Shown piece after piece: positions 42,974 through 54,034 of a DNA stretch of 64,000 nt (position 1 is the first letter of the stretch; each line of letters opens with the position of its first letter). Under the pieces are notes generated by a model. That model was not told where the DNA came from, made no database searches, and saw nothing but the letters and a program-made list of their open reading frames with translations. The position numbers and the translations under genes were made by a program. Where the stretch lies: contig MU119256.1 of NCBI GenBank assembly GCA_014904845.1, forward strand, positions 186,001 through 250,000, written 5' to 3'. The stretch comes from Acephala macrosclerotiorum (taxonomy: Eukaryota; Ascomycota; Leotiomycetes; Helotiales; Mollisiaceae).

Positions 42974-43674
42974 GCTTTTGTGGTCGGTTGTTTGCCGCCG
43001 GATGATGCGTGATTATCCTGCGGGTTGAAGGAAGGGACTTGATGCCGGATTTGATACCGAAATCCAGTCATGTATCTACCTCAGAATCGATGGAATTGTG
43101 CTTCGTTGGCAGTATTTGTGCCTTGGTAGCAAGCCCAATTGAGGGCATTGAGGAGCAAAGGCCGTCGCGAATGTCCAGATCCCGCATCTCACTTCTCTAT
43201 GGGTGGCCAAACAGAGTGCCTACAGGAAGAAGATATGGGGAAAACCGTCAGCCAAGTCAAGTCGGTAAGAGTGGATGCACTGCTTGAATCCAGTCACTTT
43301 TGCGCAGAATTGATGCCAGAATCTGGCTTGTCTCCTCGTCGTTGATCTGCTTGGTGGAATGAAGTTGGAGAGGAATCGATAAGAAGAGAGAAAGTTACTA
43401 TGGCGGATTTCTTAGCGTGGGGTCGCTAACTCTTCAGGGGTTTGATTCCACTCCAGGCCTCTGTCCTCAACACCCCGCACTTCTGACCAACACCGAGCTG
43501 GCCTCGACTCTGCATAAAGCACTGCCGTTATTATTAATCAATGGTCTTTTCTTGCCATCTACAACGCGCAAGATGCTTTCATTACCACTATTAAACCCTC
43601 TCCTTTGGCTCTCAACATCCTCCTCGAACGCAAGTTGACCGTTCGAGCTACCCTTCAGCATAAACACAAACGCG
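42974..43674. other. Intergenic, no feature seen
   Basis: Short frames only. The right 100 bp are the leader and promoter of the flavoprotein gene. Confidence 0.45.
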
Positions 43675-45507
43675 ATGGCCTTCTACGAAGCTTCAGCCCA
43701 ATGGCACGCAGGAGAGGAGGAAATGCACAAGCGTATGCGAGTGCCACATACGGATAACCCCACGCAGCCATACCTCACGCCTCATGCCACGAATATCCTC
43801 GCCCGGTCACCCCTGATGGCTTTGGGTACACTGGATGGTGAAGGGCGACCATGGACAACATTATGGGGAGGCGAAGCAGGCTTCTCACAACCTGTTGCCC
43901 AGTCGATCATTGGTGTAAAGACAACTGTCAATCGAGACCTTGATCCTGTCCTGAAGATGCTTCTGGGAGATATCGCTGATGGCGAGGTATACCAAGAAAA
44001 GGGCGTGGGAAAGATGGTGGGCGCACTCGGTATTGACCTCGAGACAAGACGAAGAATCAAGCTCTACGGGAGAATGGTTGCTGGAGCTCTTTCTGCCACA
44101 GAAGAGGGTCTTGGGGAGGTACAACTCGTGGTCAAAATTGAGCAGAGTCTGGGTAAGCAATGTCTTGCCACCTTTCCGAACATAGATACTGACACTTGCA
44201 CAGGAAATTGCCCCAAGTACCTGAACAAGAAACATATTATCCCACATCTGCCGAAGCCAAAGCTTGTCACGGACAATCTACCATTACCCAAAGCCGCCAT
44301 TAATCTCATCGAAAGGTCCGACCTGTTCTTTATAAGCTCTTCGAACCACGAATCGGACATGGATACAAATCACCGTGGTGGGCCGCCAGGCTTTGTCAGG
44401 ATCCTTTCGAATAATGAGGATGGTCTGACATTGGTATATCCCGAATACTCTGGAAACCGACTTTATCAAACGCTAGGCAACCTCGAATCAACCCCACAAG
44501 CTGGGCTAGTTTTCCCTAACTTCAACACGGGTGATGTCCTATATATCACTGGAAAGACGGAGATACTAGCAGGCAAGGCTGCTACAGATTTGATCGCGCA
44601 CACGAATCTTGCTGTGAAGATCAAAGTTGAAGGAGCAAGATTTGTCGCGGATGCCTTATCCTTCCGAGGACAAGAGGGAGAGTTCTCGCCATACAATCCG
44701 CCAGTTCGGTACCTCTCAAGTGAGAATCGTCACGGTATCGCTGGTAACAACAAGCAGATTTTTGCGAAGCTGGTTGATAAGAAGATCATTAGTCCGACGA
44801 TTGGAAGGTTCCGTTTCCATATCGCCGACCCAGTGAAAGCAAGCAAGTGGAAGCCAGGACAATACGTGGCACTGAGCTTTGCAGATGAGCTGGGTATTGG
44901 ATACAGTCACATGAGAGACGACGATCCGAAAAGTCTGAATGATGATTTCCTCCGCACTTTCACTGTTTCATCAAGGCAAGATAGCTTGGATGCGCATGAT
45001 CAATTTGAGATCACGATTCGCAAAGTCGGACCAGTTACAGATTTTCTGTTCAGGCATAATGTTCGATCAGAATTGGAGGTACCACTTCGAGGCTTCGGAG
45101 GAGAGTTTTTCATCAAGCAAGATAACGAACCGATTTGTTTTGTTGCAGGTGGTGTCGGCATCACGCCTTTTCTGGCTCAAGCCAAGGACCTTGACTTGGA
45201 ACGACTACAATTGTACTGGACTGTACGAGGAGAGGATGTTCCACTAGTGATTGATACCTTCGACCGCCTTCCAGAGCTAGCAAAGTCCACGAAGTTATTC
45301 GTCACTGGCAAAGTCGATGAGGAATCCGATGTGTGGAAGAAGCTCTCTGCAAGTGGTACAAGCGCAGAGAAGCGCAGAATGACGAAGGAAGACATCTCTG
45401 GGGATATCGCGAGTCGCTGGTATCTCTGTACAGGTACTGAATTCCGCAACTCTCTGCTAGAATGGCTAGATGGGAAGTCGGTGCATTATGAAGACTTCAA
45501 CTATTGA
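43675..45507 (+). CDS. PPOX-like flavin domain fused to ferredoxin-NADP reductase-type module
   Basis: The frame is open for 610 codons, but a 51-bp in-frame intron (44153-44203, GTAAGC..CACAG with a CTGAC branch) almost certainly is removed, leaving 593 residues and joining EQSLGNCPKYLNKK. The N-terminal half is a pyridoxamine-5'-phosphate-oxidase-like split barrel (ALGTLDGEGRPWTTLWGG; LVFPNFNTGDVLYITGK). From about residue 340 an FNR module follows: KPGQYVALSF and LRTFTVSSRQ bind FAD, FVAGGVGITPFLAQ binds the nicotinamide nucleotide, and WYLCTGTEFRNSLLEWL ends the domain. Such fusions should pass electrons from NAD(P)H to the flavin of the PPOX part; the substrate of fungal members is not established to my knowledge. 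There is no 2Fe-2S domain at the C-terminus, unlike many bacterial relatives. Likely cytosolic. Confidence 0.85.
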   Translation: MAFYEASAQWHAGEEEMHKRMRVPHTDNPTQPYLTPHATNILARSPLMALGTLDGEGRPWTTLWGGEAGFSQPVAQSIIGVKTTVNRDLDPVLKMLLGDIADGEVYQEKGVGKMVGALGIDLETRRRIKLYGRMVAGALSATEEGLGEVQLVVKIEQSLGKQCLATFPNIDTDTCTGNCPKYLNKKHIIPHLPKPKLVTDNLPLPKAAINLIERSDLFFISSSNHESDMDTNHRGGPPGFVRILSNNEDGLTLVYPEYSGNRLYQTLGNLESTPQAGLVFPNFNTGDVLYITGKTEILAGKAATDLIAHTNLAVKIKVEGARFVADALSFRGQEGEFSPYNPPVRYLSSENRHGIAGNNKQIFAKLVDKKIISPTIGRFRFHIADPVKASKWKPGQYVALSFADELGIGYSHMRDDDPKSLNDDFLRTFTVSSRQDSLDAHDQFEITIRKVGPVTDFLFRHNVRSELEVPLRGFGGEFFIKQDNEPICFVAGGVGITPFLAQAKDLDLERLQLYWTVRGEDVPLVIDTFDRLPELAKSTKLFVTGKVDEESDVWKKLSASGTSAEKRRMTKEDISGDIASRWYLCTGTEFRNSLLEWLDGKSVHYEDFNY

Positions 45508-45785
45508 ACGAGAGAGATTTTGAATTTAGCATGGCGAATGAAGTTCCAAGCTGTTAAAAGTTTCTCGTTCTTTCCAGACGAGGATTGTTCCCATAAAAGT
45601 GAGACATTGCATATTTTGAGGAAGTTGGTTACATTCCACACTTTCCTGCCTCCCCAAATTACCAACATCAAAAACGCGACGTTCTTCCTGAGGATCACCT
45701 ACTAAATCATCAAGATCATATACACAACCTACACAATCAATACTTCCATCACAAAACTACCCAGATCTCAACCATAATCCCAAAC

Positions 45786-46996
45786 ATGGCTGCCATTCAC
45801 CCCCGCTATATACCCCGCGATCCAGAAGAGCCTCAATCCTTGGCCTCCACCATCCAAGTCCTCCGCCTCGCCGACAACCAAAAATTCCTCGCAACCAAAA
45901 TCCCCAACATGGTCTGCAAAGACGCCATCAAAGACAAAAACGGCAAATCAAGAATATCAACCAACCTCGCGGCCGCCATTCTCCCGACTGCTGCTCTCTC
46001 CCTCTCCCGAATCCTCAACCACCCAAACATCATCTCTCTCGTCGACGTCGTCCACAAATCGGTCGAAGAAGGAGACAACACCAACCTAGGAAAATACAGC
46101 GACATCACCGTCTGGGAAGACATGGACGCCGGCTGCCTCTCCTACAAACTCCCCGATCCAAACAACTACCCACCCTTTCACGACGAAGCCGCCTGGTTCT
46201 CCCTCTCCTCTCAAAACTTTCAACGATTCTCCCTCCCCGAATCCCTTTGCTGGCACGTCCTAAAATCCATCTCTCGGGCTCTCCTCTGGCTCCATTTCGG
46301 CGTCAAAGAAACAAGTGGAATTCCCGGAGAATGGCTACCGCATGACGATGACTGGATGCCAATTTTGATTATGGATGTTACGCCTAGTCAGATATGGTTC
46401 AAGAGACCGTTGAATGGGGAGACATATGGAGAATGTAAGTTGGGTGGGTTTCAGTGGGCGAGGGTTACGGGGATGCCAGGTGGAAGGATGGCGTTGGCGG
46501 AGAATAGGGCGGATGTGCCGAGGAGGAAACAGTATTACTGGGCTCCTGTTTGTCTTCCTTCCCTCTGTCCCCTCTCATCCCATATCATCCTTTCTTCATA
46601 CAATTGGACAAAAGCTAATAGCAGAAACAGGAAATCTACAACAATACAACCTCCTGGACCCGCCCCACCGAAATATGGTCCTTAGGCGCAACACTCTACA
46701 CAATGATGACCGGCATTCCTCCACCCCGCTTCTACGCCCACAACTGGCAAATATCCCGACTTACTGATAAAGGTTTCTCCCCAGGTCTAAGAGAGATCGT
46801 GGGGAAGATGTTGAAACCTCATCCTGCGGATAGACCGACGGCCTTGGATCTGGTTAATAAGATTGATATTGAATGGAGGAGGTGGAGGAGTGAAACGGTT
46901 GAGGGGAGGAGGGTTGTTGATGCGGATGATAGTTTGGTTTTGAGGAGAGCGTTGGGACCGAATCCGCCGGCGCTGGGGGCTTTAAGTGGGATATGA
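45786..46996 (+). CDS. Protein-kinase-fold protein lacking catalytic motifs (pseudokinase)
   Basis: Exons 45786-46547 and 46631-46996 (83-bp intron) give 375 residues. The kinase fold is recognisable: FLATKI around Lys38 stands for the VAIK strand, RILNHPNIISLVDVV is the C-helix/beta4 region, and CWHVLKSISRALLWLH is helix E. Splicing builds YYWAPEIY, the APE motif, followed by EIWSLGATLYTMMTG (helix F) and MLKPHPADRPTALDL (final lobe). However, the catalytic loop reads ILIMDVTPSQIWF instead of HRDxKxxN, and the metal-binding DFG is GFQ (residues 221-223, KLGGFQWA). Without the DFG aspartate and the HRD histidine/arginine, phosphotransfer is unlikely. Probably a scaffold or regulatory pseudokinase; related rapidly evolving kinase-like families are common in filamentous fungi. 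Confidence 0.75.
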
Positions 46997-47298
46997 GGGG
47001 AGTGAGGAGCGGGGTGGGGTGGAGAGGAAGAGGGTGTCTGGGATGGAATGGGGGATTATTCTTGTATTGTTAATTCATGTCTTGTCGGACCTTCAAATAT
47101 CAATTTATCTATCGAGTCCTCCATTTGAGTATCTAGTTCTACGTCATGCTTCTATCTCTCATCTCTCATTGGAAACATTTCATCTACTGGCCGGTGTCCC
47201 AGCATCTTTCCACTTCGTCTTGCTCTATCTCACGTCTAATAATAATATCACGCCTCGGAAGTTCCTTTACACGTTTGGAAAATTTTCTCATCTACTTC
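46997..47298. other. Convergent 3' regions
   Basis: Short gap between the pseudokinase and the esterase. Nothing coding is supported. Confidence 0.45.
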
Positions 47299-48407
47299 CT
47301 ACGCAAAGGCCTCTTTCAACTTCTCAACCATAGCAGTAATAGTATCCCTCCCCTGCTGCAACGCCCCATCCATCGCTAAAAACGGATGCGGCATCCCCTT
47401 AAAAATCTTCAGATCAGCCTCAACCCCCGCCTTCCTCAACTTCTCCGCATACTCCTCCCCCTCCGTCCTCAACACATCCAACTCCCCCACCACCACCAAC
47501 GCTTTCGGCTGCCCCTCCCACCCACTTCGATACAACAACGGACTCGCCTCCGCCTCCCCCCATCTCTTCTCATCTGGCAAATAATGCCATCTGTACCACA
47601 ACATCTTCTTTGCCGGCAGTGCCGGCGTAAACTCATTCTCTTTCCACGACAACGTCGTCGCCGTTGAAGCAGTATTATCCGTAACCGGTACGATCAAAAG
47701 CTGGACTAGGAATTTGGGGACGGAAGCTGGGGCTGAGAGGGCTTTGTGGCACATTATTGCAGCGAGGTTGCCGCCGGCGGAGGAACCGCCGATTGCGCAT
47801 TTTAGGGGGTTGAGGTGCAGGAGGGAAATACCGGTTGTTTGGAGCCAGAGGAGGGATTCCCAGGAGTCGTGGACGGCGGCTGGGTAGGGGAATTCTGGTG
47901 CGAGCCTATCATCATTTTTCATTAGAATTTGTTCTAGGAATGGCTGAGGAGAGAGGGGAGGGGAGGGGAGGGGAGGGGAGGGGAAAGGTACCGATAATCT
48001 ACAGTAATGACAACGCAGTTCGCACGATTGCAGAGGTTGGTGCAGACTACGTTTTCGGTGTCGATATTTCCTAGTACCCAGCCTCCGCCGTGGTAATACA
48101 TCATTACCGGCCAGCCATCTTTTGGCCTCTCTCCTTCGGGAGTGAACACACGGATTGGGATATCCGGGCCATCCGACTCTCGTCTTCGGATCTTGAAGTC
48201 CTCGGTCTTGCCAACGGGTAATTTTGGTCCGGCGCCAGGGATCAAAACACCGGAGGTCCGAGATGCAGCGACAGGTTGCAAGTGTACTTGCTGTTTGTCG
48301 AAGATGTGTTTGTTGTAGAAATCGGCGTAGACGGGGTCGAGTTTATCTTTCACGGAAGGGTGGAGGAAATAGGGGGGCTGAGGACCAAGGGCAGTGATTG
48401 AACCCAT
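47299..48407 (-). CDS. Alpha/beta hydrolase, hormone-sensitive-lipase-like esterase
   Basis: Exons 48407-47992 and 47905-47299 with an 86-bp intron give 340 residues, usual for the family. MMYYHGGGWVLGN is the oxyanion-hole HGGG motif. Splicing joins ITVDYR to LAPEFPYPAA, the next conserved block. GGSSAGGNLA contains the nucleophilic serine (GxSxG, here GSSAG, with S where many relatives have D). GELDVLR carries the acid and HPFLAMD the histidine of the triad. HSL-group enzymes hydrolyse short-chain esters or lactones; natural substrate unknown. No signal peptide, so intracellular. The intron contains a purine/pyrimidine repeat, (GGGGA)n on the plus strand at about 47955-47985, an STR that could vary between strains. 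Confidence 0.9.
47955..47985. repeat. (GGGGA)n microsatellite inside the esterase intron
   Basis: About six tandem GGGGA units on the plus strand, pyrimidine-rich on the coding strand just after the donor. Length variation here could alter splicing, and it is a usable strain marker. Exact boundaries are approximate because the unit degrades at both ends. Confidence 0.7.
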
Positions 48408-49749
48408 GTTTTCTCTCTTTGTTCTTTATACGATATAGATTCTGAAATTGAAGATATAAAAATCGTCTGCGGAAAGATTGAACGCGCGGGGAGAAAATGG
48501 GTGTCAAGGACGCCATTTTGTACCTTTGCCTTTCTGACACGTACGAGGGGTAAACTCCACTTGGATTTTACGCGCAGCTAGAGCGATTGGGTTAGAGGAA
48601 GAAAGGTTATTGTATGGAGTACAGTAGCAAATAAAGGTGGGATGAGAGGCTGCAGGCCTAGTCAAAGCGATAAGAGCGATGACGATGGTTCGAAATTTAG
48701 TGCCGCGTTGCTGACGAGGACGATGCGTTAGCAGTATTGTGGGTTAGAGATAGAGCGCGGGGCAAGGAGGGGCGGCTAAGATAAGGAGAAACTATTTTCT
48801 GGACGGTGTTGGATTGGCGTCATTTAGTGGAGAGATTGAGTTCGAGGTGAGGATTCGTTGGTTTGGGGTGCAAGAAAAGGCGGCCGAGCACAACACCAAA
48901 AATTAGTCCTCGCTCGCAACCACGCAGCTGTTTTCTCCCCCAAATAAGTTCTAGAAACTCCGACCTAGTATTCTAGCTCTCGCGCATCAATCTATCAACT
49001 TTGTATAATATTTCGCTGTGTCAAAGATAGGTATTTACGTTCGAAAGTTGTGGTTTTGGTGTTGGTGCATAGGCGAAGATCCGCCATTTATTTCTTCGCC
49101 GTAGAGACTGTGTGTCGACAAGGGTTGGTTGAAGAGCCTCCTCGTTTTGTTGGGAGGTGCGATGTTGGGCGTGAGCGAATTAGAATAGTCGCTCTCTCCC
49201 TTTCTGTCGAGCGAGATGGCAAACCACAATTTCCGACTCTGGATTTCATTGTGTTGAGCTGCCATAATAACTTTTCGTTCCAATGAAATTCCAGTCAGGT
49301 CTTGATTGTATGAACATGATGCCCGTCACTTGCAGCATAAAGACGAGCATCGGCATCGTTCCGAGCGCTTGCAGACATGAATGTAATCTCGATAGGATTG
49401 AACTGGATAACATAAATCCTAAATTCATCAAATAGATGAACAAAACCAGTACATCATAGTACCTTCACCATTTCCACAGCTCATCAATGGACCGTCTCTG
49501 GCGGATGGCCAGCAACCCCCATGCCTCTGTTGCTCTCAACTTTCTGTGTATCAGGGAGGGGAAGCAAAACTTGATGTCGCAAACACACTAGTCGAGGTGG
49601 CCGGGTTCGATACTCTAGCTGTGATAATTGGCGAAGCTGGCCCTGATGTTATAGTTGCAATAGTTGAAGCAGCTGAACTAGTTGGCGGGGAAGGAGCTTC
49701 CAGGACTAGCGTGACCACGACGCTGTTCCCTATCGGGGGCGGAGTGCCG
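48408..49749. other. Intergenic 1.3 kb, includes a possible alternative tail of the secreted protein
   Basis: No independent gene. On the minus strand, a Ser/Thr/Pro-rich frame at 49811-49551 directly follows the stop of the secreted-protein gene in another frame. Its composition matches that protein, so an alternative splice or frameshifted tail is possible, but no in-phase intron joins them. Confidence 0.4.
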
Positions 49750-50705
49750 CTAAACCAGGAGTATGAGACCGCCCACAGGTTCAAATTGGAAGATAACGTC
49801 CATGTTGGCAAACTCGCAGTTATTCCAGACTAGGTCCATTGTGCCCGGGGCAGTTGAAAAGTCCCTCGCTATCGCTTGAGAATTTGCCACGTACTGCTGT
49901 ATGGCGAAGATAGGATACCCACCAACAACATCTGTAGCATACCATCGAACTCCGAAGTAGGGATCTGTAGAGAAAAGTATACCGTTATAGAAGAAAACTT
50001 GGATGGCCAGATCAGGATTATAGGTGATGCCGCCTCCACTGAGAAGGTAGACTTTTGCTCCACTCAACTCCGCAGTGAATTCTGGTGAAGTGACTTCGAT
50101 AATGTATGTAGTGTTTGCAGAAATAAATTCGGGCCTGAAAGAGTTAGATACACGTCTCAGGCCTTGAGAAGTTGGCATATTTACTGGGGATAGTTGGTCG
50201 ATGAAGGAACGCAACTTGAAGATGGAAGACTTGGAATGGATGTTGTAGCAGAAGGCAAGAGCTCTGTTTTTGAGTCATTTCTGCTTAACGAAGCTGCTAG
50301 GCTTGTGAGAACAACTCCACTTGTGAGTGTAAGTCTGGTTGTTGGAGAAGCATTTATCGAAGTAGTCGGGGCCGGCCCAGAAAGAGTGACTGTAGTTAAG
50401 ATCGCCGCCCGAGTTGTGACCAGGGAGAGGGTGACTGTAGTTGTTGTCGTAATGCCCAGCGTCGTTGTGGAAGTGAGTATGGTGCTCAAGCCTGTCGGCG
50501 CGTTGGTTATAGAGACTGATGTCGAACACGACTCGATCCAAAGCGTGGTATTTGAGGCGACCCATGTCGCAACTTCGCAAGGGTATTCAATTATTGTGAA
50601 TACTTGGCAGACCTGCTGTCGCTTTTGCCGCCGAAATATGTCTGGAAGGAAGTTGAATGCGCTTGCCACAGAAGCGCATGAAAGAAAAGGAACAACAAAG
50701 CGCAT
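49750..50705 (-). CDS. Ser/Thr-rich secreted or cell-wall protein
   Basis: Exons 50705-50185 and 50134-49750 (50-bp GTAAAT..TTCAG intron with a CTAAC branch) give 301 residues. The N-terminus is a signal peptide (MRFVVPFLSCASVASAF) followed by FRRQKR, a likely Kex2 site. The middle (about residues 65-170) is a threonine/serine-rich, probably O-glycosylated stalk with TTTTTVTLS-like runs. The C-terminal 130 residues form a compact domain (NTTYIIEVTSPEF, YFGVRWYATDVVGGYPIFAIQQYV, MDLVWNNCEF) that I do not recognise. Cysteines VCQVF, YPCEV and ESCSTS precede the stalk. Likely extracellular or wall-attached; no GPI signal is visible at the present C-terminus. Function unknown. Confidence 0.75.
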
Positions 50706-51548
50706 ATTTATCAGGGAGTGTAAGGTCGGCAGCTTGATTGGAATATTATACTCTCAGGTTCCGATACCGGGGAAAAGACTGGCAATTTTAGGGTCAAAAG
50801 ATTCAAAAAGAGTGACGATAAGATAGCTTGAGCTACGCTACAAGAAAATTGTTGCTTCTTATCCATGATCTTCCAGAAATGGCGGGGTTGAGGAATGTGC
50901 CTAAAAATGGGACGAAAGACTTCCCAACCTCAGCTGCCACAGAACTGAGTGGCGGGAGAATGTAACTGCTCATAAGACTCACAAGATTGGGCCAACAATT
51001 TGTTCTAGAACCAGGACAACTTCAGAGTGCTCGTCGCGAGCTTTGTGTCATCGTGATGCGAGGAATGCAGGATAGAGACGCGTCGAAATAGACTGACGTA
51101 GCTCCGAGACAGATGCACAGCTTTTGATAGGACTTGAGAAGCAGAGCAGTCGTAGATGTTGACAAATGTTGAGGTTGGGTTGTTTGAGGGAAGAGCTTGG
51201 CCGACTAGAGCAAAAGGGGTAGGCGCTAGCCTCAAAAGCTATCCAGAAGTGGAAGGCCCTGTGTCATGTGACACCGAATTCAACTTCACTTCCAACACTC
51301 TTCCCAGTTCTCGGGGGAGTTTACTGTCTTCTTCTCACGATTGTCGACCATTACCTAATATAAATCCAAGACTCAAGCAAATACGAAGTAACGTTGAACT
51401 TAAAAGCTACGCTAGCACGAAAGTGGGGGTAGTGTGGGGGTCACTGTCAGCCACAACCATCCTTGCCTTGTTACTCCTGCAAGTCATCTTCTGCTCGACA
51501 TATTTGTCGAATCGACAGCAAGACTTTGATACAGCTCTACCTTGCAGA
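50706..51548. other. Divergent intergenic region, possible N-terminal extension of the SMP-30 gene
   Basis: Between divergent genes. The SMP-30 exon-1 frame is open back to ATG 51156 and would add 131 residues including a hydrophobic segment (ATTILALLLLQVIF). That is unusual for the family, so I keep 51549 as the start. Confidence 0.4.
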
Positions 51549-52797
51549 ATGTCCCAGATAGTTGAGATAATTGAAGGCGGCAAGGCGTGGTACCGCTGCC
51601 GCAAGTGAGTTGACGGCCACCACATCACCAGCACTCTGACTGACCACTTGAGCACAGTGGACCCATGGTACTTGGCGAAGCACCAATCTACCGTGCAAGT
51701 GATTCCACTCTTCACTGGGTTGATGCACTGAAAGAGCCTCCCGAGTTGCACATCCTGCACATTGACCCCGATACCGGCGTCCCAAAAGGTGAAGCCCGAG
51801 TCTTGGTCCTTGAGGACTCGGTCACAGTACACTACTTCCGGAAGAATGTACCTGGGAGCTACATCTGTGCTTATTATGGTGGAGTGGCTTTCATGGATGA
51901 GAAGACTGGGAAGTTGGAGATTTTGAAGAAGATCATTCCGAAGGAGGAGAGAGGAGAGAGGAGATTCAATGATGGAGGAGTGGATGCAAAGGGCAGGTTC
52001 TGGTTGGCGGAGATCGATAAGAAGGTCAGCCCAAGCTATTTTCCGAGTGCACTGCTTTTAGCACCCTCGAACGCTGATTAAGATAGGCAATGATGTATGG
52101 TGCTGGCAACCTTCCAGAAAGTTACGGTTCACCAAAAGGGCGGCTCTGGAGATATGACCCTGATGGAAGTCTGCATGAGATGGCAAGTGGGTTTGTGTGT
52201 GGTAATGGGGTAGATTGGTCTCCAGACAACAAGACCTGTGAGTCCAAGAAGAATCATATCTGCTCTCAATCACGTGCTAATCTTCAACTGTCTACATCAA
52301 CGACTCGGTAGGACAAAAAATGTATGCCTTTGACTTCGATCTCGAAAGTGGCTCGATTTCGAACAAGAGAAAACTAGCAGATATGGCTGGGACTGTTGGA
52401 GAACCTGACGGCATGGTAGTCGAGTAAGTAAGAGATCTGCCTTGTGTCTCTCGGTTTTCTGACCTCTACAGTACTGCTGGAAACCTCTACGTCTCTGTTT
52501 ATGGCACAAATCGAGTCAGTAAGTCATTCAGCCCTTGCTCTCGTACCGAGGGATGTGAGATAACACAATATTCAAGTGGTCTTTGATCCCGCAGGTAAAC
52601 ACTTGAAGGATATCAAATTCACGGGCAAGAACATGGCTTGCCCTACGTGGGGTGGCAAAGATCGCGATACTCTATACATCACATCAGCTAGGGGAGGCAC
52701 TGGTGATGAAACAGGAGCCGACGAGGGTGGAAATATTTTCAGCTTCAAGGTTGAAGGTGGGGTAAAGGGTCTACCCAAGCATGAATTTGACGGATGA
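51549..52797 (+). CDS. SMP-30/gluconolactonase/regucalcin-like protein with a damaged splice acceptor
   Basis: Exons 51549-51604, 51658-52024, 52087-52237, 52291-52423, 52472-52518 and 52577-52797 keep one frame (324 residues). Family signs: LGEAPIYRASDSTLHWVD at the N-terminus, RFNDGGVDAKGRFWLAEID (the N-D-G metal-ligand block), CGNGVDWSPDN, YINDSVGQKMYAFDFD and EPDGMVVD. This is a six-bladed beta-propeller that usually hydrolyses sugar lactones using a divalent metal. The intron 52238-52290 has a normal GTGAGT donor and a TGCTAATC branch site, but the expected acceptor is CTG, not CAG, at 52288-52290. The next AG downstream would put a stop in frame, so the gene may be non-functional or depend on a rare acceptor. 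Start 51549 was chosen for family length. Confidence 0.75.
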
Positions 52798-54034
52798 GAC
52801 GATTCGAGTAGAGCATGGGGTTAGTATCGAGATTTTTCCCATAGCCTTCGCTTGAGCATTCGTAGAGTTGGTACCCAGAGTATCGAGTAAATTCCAAAAT
52901 GATACATTATCACCCTCGTATCAATTGAACACAATGGATTAGATGCTTGCCCAAAGGGGTTAAAATTATCAGGATAACCAGACTGTCAAAGACGGACCTT
53001 TGCAGCCCACGTCCAAATGTCTAGCCCTAGTTAGAGATTCGACACAAGCTAAGTAGTTCACTCTGAAGAACGACTCGAGTTCAAACCGATGCACCATCTG
53101 TGGGGTCAATGAAGACCAAACGCCTGCCAAGAATCCCTGAGAGGCCCGAATTCACTTGTATCAAGTCTTCGACAATGTGGGGGCAACCTGCGATGAGGTC
53201 ACCTTCATAAGGCAGCTAAGTATTTATGGAAGAGGCCGGAGTTTAAACCTAGGGTCTACGATAGAGAAATTTAAGTGAGCCCCTTTTCCGTTCTCCAAAT
53301 CGCTGGATATGGCCATCCTTCTCGACTTCTCAGCTATCTCGCTACTATTTTAGGTGGGTGTACTCCAAGCAAACGGCCGCAATTTCAGCCTCTCAATCTT
53401 CACTTCTCCTCAACCTATCTGCACTGCAGCCCTTAACCTTCTCTGTCCTCAACCTGTAACAACGTTCTCCTCTTCACTCGGGCACCCGACTTCACCGACG
53501 ACCACAGATGAGCCGCTTTCCATGTTCTAGAAGCCAATCATCACCGGGCCATACCCAGACCATTTTTCATCGTTCAACTTCAGATCAATTCAAACTTGGC
53601 GAAGGCGAAAGACAATGCACAAGAGCAGTATCCTTCATCTTCCTGTTTAAGCGAAGCGCCTCTACCTACCACCCCTCCCCAACCCAACAACCACAAAGAG
53701 GCGTCGATAATCCCACGCAAGCTCAGATTAATTTAACAGAGGCTCCTTGACTCCTCCTTCACGCACAATCTTGCAAACACCTCAGCTTCAAAGCACTTCG
53801 ACAATTCCAGGGAAGTGAGTAATGCCGTCCCAGTCTCTCAAATGTTACAATCTTCACAATTTAAGACTTTTCAACTTCAAATGCTCTGCATCAGGAACGA
53901 ACAATGAGGCGCTGACTCCTGATTTACAGTTCCGCTCCATCACGCCTCCACTCAAGACGTTCAACCTTGCACTCGGGCTTCACTTCAAAGACCCAACCTA
54001 CTGAGGACTTTAATTAATCCATCAATTCCCAAGC
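52798..54034. other. Intergenic 1.2 kb upstream of the DNA methyltransferase gene
   Basis: No supported gene. From about 53380 the sequence is a long C/T-rich stretch (CTTCACTTCTCC, CCACCCCTCCCC) running to the ATG at 54035, suggesting a long 5'UTR, perhaps with an intron. Confidence 0.45.
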
